Below, one piece after another: positions 12,881 to 21,419 of a stretch of 64,000 bases of DNA; position 1 is the first letter of the stretch, and each line of letters opens with the position of its first letter. The stretch is from NCBI GenBank assembly GCA_028023455.1, contig JAQFVV010000012.1:4182023-4246022 (forward strand). Direction: 5' to 3'. The position numbers were made by a program, and so were the translations under genes. The notes beneath the pieces are model-generated. The model saw only the letters and a program-made list of their open reading frames with translations, was not told where the DNA came from and searched no databases. The stretch is from Epiperipatus broadwayi (lineage: Eukaryota > Onychophora > Udeonychophora > Euonychophora > Peripatidae).

Positions 12881-13480
12881 AATCCAGAAAAAAAGCTTTG
12901 TAATATATACATGTAGACAAAGCCTTTGATGGGTTATACCATTTATTAGTTTTCTGTGTAGATAATTTTTTTACAGCTTACAAAGAATGCTGTTTAACAT
13001 TTAAAAAGTTCTTCAACAATGTCTTTATCCAATGAAACAAAACCCCTTCACTAAATTAGGTTGCCATATTTCAGTAAAATTACATTCATCTTTGTCAAGG
13101 CCAAGGCTATAATGGAAAATTATTGTGTGTCAAGTAATAACTAGATTGCCATGTGAATTAAAGACTGTTTATTCATATTGGTGGTTGTCCAATCACAATA
13201 GAAGATGGATTTGCAAAAATTTTCTGTATTTTCTTTTCTTTTACAGTTAGCAGATTCATTAAAAATGATTTTAGAAGGGAAAAAATACATAAAATAATGG
13301 ACTTCCATAAGGCTGAAATATGCTGCATTTTCTCACATTTGTTTAAACTGATTGATCTTTTAAAAATTGCATTAGACTCTTCACAATACTTAAATCTTAT
13401 TTTTCCAAAGAAGCTAGTATTATAGTATTACCAAAGTCAAGTATGTAGCCATTTTCTAAAATATATGATATATCTGTAAT
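12881..13480 (+). mobile_element. Repeat U, plus-strand copy (protein-like, probably Penelope N-terminal region)
   Basis: This segment matches in order the minus-strand segments at 20060-20850 and 18036-18262: a TACAAAGAATGCTGTTTAA block, CTTCACTAAATTAGGTTGCC, a block corresponding to CTTTGTCAAGGCCAAGG, and CATAAGGCTGAAATATGCTG. In the best-preserved copy (20 kb, minus) the middle reads ITFSSAKAKAIMENFCFSS, so the repeat was coding. Here it is broken by stops and shifts. I did not recognise the domain. Its position just after a hammerhead-like motif, and its company with Penelope reverse-transcriptase pieces, suggest the N-terminal part of a Penelope-like ORF. That assignment is inference. 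Confidence 0.45.
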
Positions 13481-13499
13481 ACAAGCAAAATGAATATAC

Positions 13500-13660
13500 T
13501 TAAGCTTCAGATGTAATTAGAGGGAATTTGAACACAGACTTTCAAGCTCACTTCAGTCATTTATTCCAACTTATATATTATCACACACACGTGCAAAAGA
13601 TAAATGATCTCACATATATGTATTTCATAGTGAACCAGCACTCATCCAAATCATCATCTC
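13500..13660 (-). repeat. Interspersed repeat A, partial copy
   Basis: The minus strand reads ATACATATATGTGAGATCAT, then AAGTGAGCTTGAAAGTCTG, then TGTTCAAATTCCCTCTAATT, matching the ends of repeat A at 9550, 27060 and 49840. It overlaps a 71-codon plus-strand open frame at 13528-13743 that has no protein signal. Confidence 0.7.
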
Positions 13661-13738
13661 CCACACCAATCTTTTTAAACTTTTCTCAGAAAAATATAGT
13701 TCCAAAAATAAATGTATACAACATGTTTACTAAGAAAA

Positions 13739-14345
13739 GGTAGTTTAATACTTTAACAATGTATTATGCTGAGCATACTTTCAACTAACTGGTAATTATA
13801 TTCATAGCTATAGTTATCTAAGAAAGTTGTGAGATTAATAAAAGAAACATAAAACTGTTGATTAACTTAAAATTTGATTATATGATACACATGAAGTGAT
13901 TAATTACCACTTTTTAATAGGGGAACACAGTATTCTTTTTTGTTGAGTGTGTGTGTATGTTATTAGCAGTGTGCCAGACCTCTTTTAACTTTGTGTTTAA
14001 CATTATTTCTTTCCAAGCAAATATGGTACGGTTATTTTTGAACCTACATCTTCTAGTTTTGTCTGCTTGGAAAGAAATTATGCTAAGCATAAAATTAAAG
14101 AGGCCTGTTACATTGCCAACAACATAGACACAATCAACAACAATGAATCCTCCATTGCCCCCACTTCCATCAAAAATGGTTAATTTAAATCACTTTATTT
14201 ACTTCGTATACATTTTATGTAAATCACCACTTTTATGATTCTTCTATAAAACACAACTTTTTTGGATAACTATAGCTATAAGCATGCTATCAGTTACTCA
14301 AAAGCATGCTCAGCATACTATATTGCTAAAGTATTAAACAAGCCT
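13739..14345. mobile_element. 607-base foldback element (inverted-repeat MITE-like)
   Basis: The segment is an imperfect palindrome centred near 14,042. Outer arms: GTTTAATACTTTAACAATGT (13740-13759) against ACTATATTGCTAAAGTATTAA (to 14343). Inner arms: CAGACCTCTTTTAACTTTG and TTATTTCTTTCCAAGCA (about 13,974-14,020) against TGCTTGGAAAGAAATTATG and TTAAAGAGGCCTG (about 14,060-14,107). The intervening sequence also pairs loosely. No ORF is present. Such full-length foldbacks are usually non-autonomous DNA transposons. Target duplications were not clear, so the superfamily is unassigned. Confidence 0.7.
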
Positions 14346-14514
14346 TTTTTAGTATACATGTTGCATGTATTTATTTTTTGATTAAAATATATGATATAAA
14401 AGCTGATGTAATCATTTTTTTGATTGAAGTAATTTTTATGTTCCTTAACTCTGATATCTGTGTCTCTATTCAACTGAATCACAAAGTTCCTAAGGCATTA
14501 TGTTTATAGAATTT

Positions 14515-14718
14515 CAGGCAAAACTCTCCATACAGTGCAAGTCAGAGTAATCAATGGATGCCAGAAGGCTTGTGCATAAAATCCCTATCTAGTGCCTACT
14601 CATTCAATATCATCAGACTAGTTTCTAGCTTGTGGCTTTCATTAGTGAGAAGCCTTGGATCTGAGAGCACTGCACACAGATCTTCAGATCTCTGCTACTG
14701 TATGGAGAGTTTTGCCTG
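14515..14718 (+). mobile_element. hAT-like miniature element, short copy
   Basis: It starts CAGGCAAAACTCTCCATACAG and ends with the inverse CTGTATGGAGAGTTTTGCCTG, giving ~21-base terminal inverted repeats. The interior (CAGAGTAATCAATGGATGCC, AGAAGGCTTG, GACTAGTTTCT, TGGCTTTCATTAGTGAG) is shared with the 523-base copy at 15689-16211. It is an internal-deletion relative. The flanking eight bases do not match, so no clear target duplication remains. A 62-codon open frame inside is fortuitous. Confidence 0.7.
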
Positions 14719-14742
14719 TTTTAATAACAGTTATGAGCAAGC

Positions 14743-15665
14743 ATAAGAAATGGTGATCATGTGATGTTTAGTAGTTCATAGAATTTCGTAGATACCTTGC
14801 TCTTCTAAGAGTAGTTAGTCTTTAAGATCTTGAAAAAAATCAAGTTTTTTTTTTCTAATAGAAAAAGTAGTTTTAATGTTGAAATTATACAGTAGTCTAC
14901 AAATATTATTAGTAAATCATTTAATACAAGGAAAAATAATTCTATAAATAGCTGAATAAATTCTCAATTTCATATTTTCCTTTTTGATACCAATATTATA
15001 TAAGGCTTTACATATATAATGCTTTTACTCAGAACATTAGAGAGTAGAATATTTTTAGTTAGTACTATTGTTGGACAAGATGTTCATTATCAGACAAACT
15101 TCATGCTCTCATCAAAACAGAAAATATGTGAGCAGGCTAATTGAGAATTAAAATTGAGATATCTATTTGTATGGATAGATTTCCTGTAAACAGGTATTGA
15201 CAAAGAGTCATCATGTTTTTATAGAAATTGAAACGTCTAGAAAATAAACTGTTCGTGGTAATCCTAATGTTAAAATGCCATTCACTAAGAAAAATAAGGA
15301 AAGAATTCACAGTATCAGTACCATGGCAACATATAACAAATGTATTATTCACATATCTGAGTGAAATGAAAAGTCTCATAAACTCCATTCAATAGTTGAA
15401 TCTCAAAACTATTCTTGAAAAGATCAGAAACTAGAGAAGATAACGGTGGGCTCATAGAAAGCCCTTTTATTTGTTTATAGTTTTGAGAATCATAAATACA
15501 AATGCATTTTTAAGACAATGTTTTATCAATAGAATAATAAATCATATAAATTAATTGTTATACTGAGCTATAACAGATAAAGCCTCTTGAACAGAGAAGA
15601 GACATCAAAACTGACAAATAAATCACTTTTAAACCATTAAGCATCACATGATCACCATTTCTTAT
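14743..15665 (-). mobile_element. Penelope-like element remnant bounded by 24-base inverted repeats
   Basis: On the minus strand near 15,444-15,470 the translation gives YKQIKGLSMSPPLSSLVSD, which matches the conserved reverse-transcriptase motif of Penelope-like elements (IKGTPMGSPLS type). Further down, at 15344-15355, is YVNNTFVI, corresponding to the catalytic YVDD box with both Asp changed to Asn, so this copy is catalytically dead. The open part runs 15137-15388. The following segment (15120-14990) matches 19855-19970 on the plus strand. The 24 bases at 14743-14766 recur inverted at 15642-15665, framing the remnant. Two hAT-like elements flank it. Confidence 0.75.
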
Positions 15666-15688
15666 ACTAGCACATAATTGTTTATAAA

Positions 15689-16211
15689 CAAGGCAAAACT
15701 CTCCATACAGTAGTGCCACCCTGTGCCAACCAGAGTAATCAATGGATGCCAGAAGGCTTGAGCATAAAATCTCTATCTAATGCCTACTCATCCAATATCC
15801 CCAGACTAGTTTCTGGTTTGTGGATGCCTAATAGGATAATGGTGTCTATGGTTGATGAAGAGCCAAAGACACCAAAATGTATGGGTGCTGAACTGAGTTC
15901 AGACCCATATGACTATATAAGCTATTGAGCTTAGATTGAAAATATTTTTGTGTATTCAATTTCATTCTCATAGTTTTATAGTTAAGTAGAGATAAAAGGT
16001 GGTTGCTGGAGGGTTGCATTAGATCCTAAGATCTAGCTGCAGTGCTCTCAGATCCAAAGCTCCTCACTGACGAAGTCCACAAGCCAGAAACTAGTCTGGG
16101 GATATTGGATGAGTAGGCATTAGATAGGGATTTTATGCACAAGCCTTCTGGCATCCATTGATTACTCTGGTTGGTATAGAGTGGCCCTACTGTATGGAAA
16201 GTTTTGCCTTA
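15689..16211. mobile_element. hAT-like MITE, 523 bases, with 8-base target duplication
   Basis: Terminal inverted repeats of roughly 190 bases: CAAGGCAAAACTCTCCATACA at the left and TGTATGGAAAGTTTTGCCTTA at the right, with matching inner arms (ATCAATGGATGCCAGAAGG against CCTTCTGGCATCCATTGAT). The eight bases TTTATAAA stand at 15681-15688 and again at 16212-16219. An 8-base target duplication with CA-RG-type ends is the signature of hAT transposons. No transposase is present, so it is non-autonomous. The 71-codon frame at 15713-15928 is the repeat arm. Confidence 0.8.
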
Positions 16212-16219
16212 TTTATAAA

Positions 16220-16866
16220 TCACTTTTTTAATAATTAAAATAAAATGTGCTTAATTTCTAAGTAGAATGGTATCTGTCAATGGATGCAAATGTTGAACAA
16301 AAAATCAAGTCAAAGAATTTATGAGGAAACCTAAATTATACACAATAGGTTCCAATGGTATTTTAGGCTTATGTATTTTGAGTAAACCTTAAAATTTAGG
16401 ATATATTGAACAACCTTCTGTTAGAAAGATTTTAATTTTTACATCATTATCCGTCTATAGTGGACAGTTTGATATAAACATATCACATGACCACAATTTT
16501 TATGCTTACACAATCTGTTATCACAGTAGCAACTTTCTCCATACAATATTACCACGTAAGTCATAGTAATCAACTTTATAGCATCTATTAATTAGTATGG
16601 CTTGCACTAAGTGACAGTACTTTATATCGAGAATGTTGTTACAATAATTATTATGAAGTTATCTTTTCTAGGATGGCAGAGTATTTTTAGCAATCTTTTT
16701 ATAAGTATCTTCATTTAATAACATTTCAATCTACTTACACTTTAAAGCAAAATATATTTATTTATTTATATTTTGCTTTAAGGTGTAAGAAGAGTGAAAT
16801 GCAGTTATTATATGTTACATAAAAAAAGCAAAAATAAAGAAGGAAGGAGGAAGAGAAAGATGTCAA
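16220..16866. other. A+T-rich non-coding DNA with a small inverted repeat
   Basis: CACTTTAAAGCAAAATATA (16738-16756) is followed by TATATTTTGCTTTAAGGTGT (about 16,766-16,785), a short hairpin. A segment near 16,475-16,505 (CACATGACCACAATTTTTATG) loosely resembles the 24-base inverted repeat that frames the Penelope remnant. Otherwise nothing was recognised. Confidence 0.5.
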
Positions 16867-16951
16867 GTGTTGTTAGCCGAGAGGTCAGTGCAGACGGTTG
16901 TTGCGGGTTCACCTCCCAGCCGATGCTGTGACATATGAAAAGAAAAAAAAA
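16867..16951 (+). mobile_element. tRNA-derived SINE, copy 3
   Basis: GTTGTTAGCCGAGAGGTCAG is an A-box-like start, GCGGGTTCACCTCCCAGCC the B-box arm, then GATGCTGTGACATATGAAAA and an A-run. It belongs to the same family and is closest in its tail to copy 1 (3313-3412). The head is shortened between the two boxes. Confidence 0.75.
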
Positions 16952-17792
16952 GTATTAAAGATTATCTTCATTTAATAAATTGAAAATTGTATTGTTATAA
17001 TCTAAATAATTAAGTATAACAGATGAATTACTTTGATCTGATGGAATGATAGTTATTTCTTTCTAAATTATGAAAAGTGGCAAATTCTTCTCTAGATAAC
17101 TTAGTTTTTGACTTTCATACATTTTAAAGCATCACAAATATAAAATCTAATAAGATTGACACAGTGTGAGACTATATTGTTAACAAAGATTCCTCATTAC
17201 AAATATTTTAAATTGGAATATGTTTAGGAACCAGCCCATAATTAAAATCTTTCTCCAATAAGAGAATTTCTTTTAAAGAAAGTTAATGACTAGATAAATT
17301 TTTTACCACTTTTAAGCGAGTCAAAGTATATTAAATGGAATGACTTTTTCTTTTTAGCTGTCAAAAATGCTAGTTTTTTTTTTTTGTTTAAAAGTTTTAG
17401 ATTCTAAATCTGTAGCAGTTCTAAAATATACATTATTTTTGAAAATAAACCAACAAGCTGGATGAATAATATTATCCAATGTTATGCTTTATCTTCACAA
17501 ATAACAATGTGAGCTTTTTATATAATATTTGTAAATACAAGCTTATTAAATTAGGTCATGTGACATCTGACTTGATTTTTTTTTGTAAGTAATAATGAAT
17601 ATGATATATTTTTACCTGATATTATGAATAAAAGAAATCAAAATTCTTTCACTAGCCATTTTTTTTTGGAATTTGTAAGAACAGAAATGAAATTGCAACA
17701 TACTGTACTTTGGAATTACCTCATGATCTCTATAACTGAATAAGAATATTAACACATGGTCTTTCAAAAGCTTTTAAAGAATAAAATATTCT
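16952..17792. other. A+T-rich non-coding DNA, nothing recognised
   Basis: No protein or repeat signal beyond simple sequence. Confidence 0.5.
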
Positions 17793-18262
17793 CTCCTCAT
17801 GACGATTCATAATACTATAATGAATATTTTTATAGTTATAAGATTCAAATAATTTTGGGTGGTTGTATGATATATTAGTTTTGCTTAGAAAAATTACTGT
17901 TTAAAATTTTAAATTCTTCAATAAGGGCTTCATTCACTGATTTCTAATCTTTCAACAAAATCACATTCATATGTATTAAGGATAAGAGTATAACAATGAA
18001 CTGTTATTTCACAAATAATCTTTAATTGCAGCCAAATCCTCAATATAAAAGAATGTGATTTCATCAAAACAATGGAAACCTAATTTAGTGAAGAATTTTT
18101 TTGATTCAGTGAATCAAGACTTTGTTAAAGAATTATTAAAATTTTAAACAGGATTCTATGTGCCAGACAATAATTTCTCTATGCAAAAAAATTAATACTC
18201 CGCATAACCTTAAAAAAATATTTTCATTTTATAACCATGATAATCTTCATTATAATATTATC
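17793..18262. repeat. Two repeat U copies head-to-head in an inverted repeat
   Basis: The left half (17793-17975) reads on plus with CAAAATCACATTCATATGTA; the right half (18036-18262) reads on minus with CTTCACTAAATTAGGTTTCC and ATGTGATTTCATCAAAAC-type sequence. Outer parts also pair: CTGTTTAAAATTTTAA occurs near 17,900 and inverted near 18,140, and ATAATGAAnAT with GGTTATAA lies near 17,820 and inverted near 18,225. Each half is part of the repeat U seen at 12881-13480 and 20060-20850. Open frames are destroyed. Confidence 0.6.
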
Positions 18263-18550
18263 AATTTCTATAATGAGAGAATCATTTATAATTGTTGCAA
18301 AAACTAAATAGTTCTGCCAATTCATATTCTTAGTCAATTGTAGAAACCATGAAGTAATTTTGAAGTCCTGCATGTTTCAATTTCTTTCCCATTATTTTCT
18401 TGTGAATCAGACAACATTCTATAGATAGCTAATAAAAAAAAAGATTTTTTATTTATCATAACAGGAAAAAAATTACATCATATTGATAATTTTGTATCCA
18501 GGGAAAGTATAACATTGACTAATGTTATTCATCCAGCTCTCTTTATATAT

Positions 18551-18630
18551 ATATGTCAAAGCATTGACCAGGAAGCGAACCTGGCCCAGCTGCTTGGAAG
18601 GCAGCTATGCTAACCGCTAGACCACCAACT
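18551..18630 (-). mobile_element. tRNA-Gly(TCC)-derived SINE, copy 4
   Basis: The minus strand reads GTTGGTGGTCTAGCGGTTAG, then CTGCCTTCCAAGCAG (anticodon arm with TCC), then CCAGGTTCGCTTCCTGG (a perfect 5-bp T stem) and TCAATGCTTTGACATAT. This is very close to a eukaryotic tRNA-Gly, but the first bases of the acceptor stem do not pair and the 3' side continues into the SINE tail TTGACATAT. I therefore call it a SINE or tRNA pseudogene, not a working tRNA gene. Confidence 0.75.
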
Positions 18631-19189
18631 TCTCTTGTCATTAGAACATCCACAGATTTACAATTTAAAACTTTTTTTTAAAAAAAGGAAACTTGTCTTA
18701 TTATTGGTTAAAAATAAAAACATTTTATTAAATCTACTTCCATTGATTTATAAGTTGTCAAAAATTTATCTTGTGGCAGATTTCTTTCAAAAGAAATTTG
18801 CATTTTAAAGAAAGGGTTTTATTTATATGCTGTCTACTAAATATATTCCACTTGAAAATATTATTTGTAATGTAGAATTTTTCATAAAAAATATAGACTC
18901 ACAGCACTGTTGATATTATATATGTTTTTAAAAATATAAAGCCTTCAAAAATTAATTCAGCTTGATGTGAATTTGTTGCTCTTCATAATTTAAAAAGAGG
19001 TGACTATATTAAGATTATTCCAACAGCTTAAATGTAAATTGGCTGTTGTAGTTAAATTTATTATATAATAACATATTGTTAGAGATCCTCTAACATACTT
19101 AGAAAAAAAAGGCAAAATTATTTATTAAACATTCCAGCATAATAAAATCTCTCACAATAATATTTTATATTTTGTGGTTTACCTAAAAT
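18631..19189. other. A+T-rich non-coding DNA, nothing recognised
   Basis: No coding or repeat signal seen. Confidence 0.5.
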
Positions 19190-19975
19190 ACATAAACTTG
19201 GTTTACCATTAGAATCTATGGTCCTCTGACTCGATTTCTATCCCAACAATTGCAGCCATTATGTGATAACATTCTATTTAGAAATAAAAATTCAGCACAT
19301 TTTATATCAATTATTAAAAACCTAAAGGTTGCTAAAAGTGATTTATTAGCCTGATTTGATTATTATTCTTGGATTACCAGTATTTCTTTTGAAAAGGTTT
19401 TATCTGTCATAACTCAGCACAATAATTTATCTGGTGTTATTATTCCATTGCCCAAAAATTGTCTAAAGAATACATTTTTTATTTATGGTTCTTAAAAATA
19501 TCAACGAGTAAAATGATTTTTTTACAGACTTTCCACTATCACCTGTAATTACAGATGTCTTTATCAAGAGTTTTGAGAATCAAGTACTGCATGCAGCTAG
19601 TAAGAGGCCTTCTATTGGTCTCACATAAGTGCATAATATATTTGTTATATGGCTCCATAATATTTGTGCTTCAAATTCTTGTCTTAATAGAAGACATCCT
19701 AATATTAAATTTACCATAAAAATTGAAAATAACAAAACATTTTCTTTTCTAGATGTTTTCATTGCTAAAACACCTGATGGCTCTTTGTCAATATTGGTTT
19801 ATAGAAAACCAATTGTAATTCTCATCATCATTCTGCTCATATAGTTTTTGTTGCAAAAATATTTTGATGAGAGTTTAGTTTGTCTAATAAGGACCATTTT
19901 GTCCAAGGCATAACACTAACTAAAAATATTCTCTCTTACAGTTCCATTAAAAAAAATATATATAAAGCTTTATAT
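19190..19975 (+). mobile_element. Penelope-like element remnant, reverse transcriptase C-terminal part
   Basis: The clearest part (19629-19844) includes NRRHPNIKFTIKIENNKTF, then SFLDVFIAKTPDGSLSILVY and RKP. HPNIKFT..EENN..LPFLDV.....DG.L...VYRKPT is the conserved segment just after the YVDD box in Penelope-like reverse transcriptases. Sequence after it (19855-19970: TTTGATGAGAG, CTAACTAAAAATATTCTC, AAAGCTTTATATA) matches the minus-strand remnant at 14990-15120, so both are copies of one family. Upstream (19190-19600) is frame-broken but on the same strand. The copy is dead. Confidence 0.75.
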
Positions 19976-20059
19976 AGGATTGATAAAAAAAATAGGTGAA
20001 GGCTATAATTATTCATCTGACTATATAATTGTTTAACTTTATATTAAAGGGTTCTTTGA

Positions 20060-20850
20060 TAAAAATACTACATGATGTCTAATTTCAACATTAAATTTTC
20101 TTTTTCCACTTGCAAAAAAGTTGATAATTTTTTCATAAGCCAGAGAAGATCAAATAATTTGAGAATACAAAGGAGGCTATAAAATGGCATATTTATAATG
20201 TCTAATAAGCTATGTAGATCAGTTGAATAGATAAATGCATTGGTGTCATATTTAGAGAGCATAAAATACCTTCAATCAAAAGTTGATTAAATCAATATTT
20301 ACATCACATTCTTTAGACATTGTCCACATTCCTGATTTCAAAATACTAAAATACTAGCTACTTTAAAAAGTATAATTTAAGAACTATGGAAGAGTCTATT
20401 GGAGTTTGAAAAAAAGCAAACAGTTTCACCAAATATGATGAAAAACAGCATATTCTATTCTTATGCAATCCCATCATTTTATTTATTTCTTCTTTATTTA
20501 AAATTGTTTTAAATAAATCATCTGACAGTAAAACAAAAAAAAATGCAGACATTTTTTTGTTAATCTATCTATTTTACAAGCAATCTTATTATTACTTGAG
20601 AAACAAAAGTTCTCCATTATTGCCTTAGCCTTGGCAGAGCTGAATGTGATTTTGTTGAAATCTTGGTAACCTAATTCAGTGATGGATTTTTATTGTTATT
20701 TTGATAGGTGTAGATCTTGATGATAAATTTAAAACCATTAAACAGAATTAGTTGTGTGCTGGATAGAATAAGTAGCCTGTGGTAATACATGATATGACCC
20801 AAAGATTTTTTCTTCATCTTATAACCATAAATATCTCCATTATAATATAT
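20060..20850 (-). mobile_element. Repeat U, longest minus-strand copy
   Basis: Read on minus, near 20,690-20,590, one frame gives ELGYQDFNKITFSSAKAKAI followed by MENFCFSSNNKIACKID, a real-looking protein stretch; a second frame is open at 20358-20552 and a third at 20068-20262. All have DNA-level matches in the plus-strand copy at 12881-13480 and the inverted copies at 17793-18262. The family is not one I recognise with certainty. It lies next to Penelope reverse-transcriptase remnants and may be their N-terminal region. Frameshifts and stops show that it is not functional. Confidence 0.45.
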
Positions 20851-21180
20851 GGATATATATATATTCTCAGAAATAATTATTTACAATCTCCACTCTCTTT
20901 TGTAACAATTTTTTTACTTTCCACCCTCCCCCACCCGTTTTTTTCTCACTTTTTTTAAATTTATGCAGTAATAATACTCAGCGTTTTGTAAAACATACAT
21001 ATACACACTAAAAATATGTATAACTCTTAAGGATTACATTTTGATTTTAAATGAAAATCTTGTGTTCTCATCTTTAGTAACTATCTACCTGATGCACAAA
21101 ATTTTCTCCTTGCAAAAAATCTTCATAAATTAAAACTGTTTATTCATGTTTCATACATATTATGTTATGATTTACAAACC

Positions 21181-21419
21181 TGTAATTATTTTTACATTCA
21201 TCATCATTATCATTTTCAATCATTATTCATCCTATGCAAAATAAAGATTTCTCCATGCTTAATCCAATTTTTATGATCTATTTCTTCTCTTATTCACATC
21301 TCACCAGAAAACATTCCTATTTAATCCATCCATTTTATTGATGGCCTCTTTCTAGGTATTTTACCATCTTTTGACATCCAGTTCAAAATTTCAACTGTCC
21401 ATCTATTTTGTATATAGTC
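21181..21419 (-). mobile_element. RTE-type retrotransposon, extra 3'-end fragment
   Basis: This is a second, truncated copy of the 3' end of the neighbouring RTE element. Both contain the equivalent of CAGTTYAAAATTTCAACTGT and end in a (TGATGA)-like tail, here ATCATCATTATCATT near 21,201. A 3' tail of this type is usual for RTE-clade LINEs. It sits directly downstream of the longer copy in the same orientation. Confidence 0.65.

Noticed and set aside
18551-18630. Functional tRNA-Gly(TCC) gene
   Set aside because: Head is very tRNA-like, but the outer acceptor bases do not pair and the TGACATAT SINE tail follows; related copies share the same tail.
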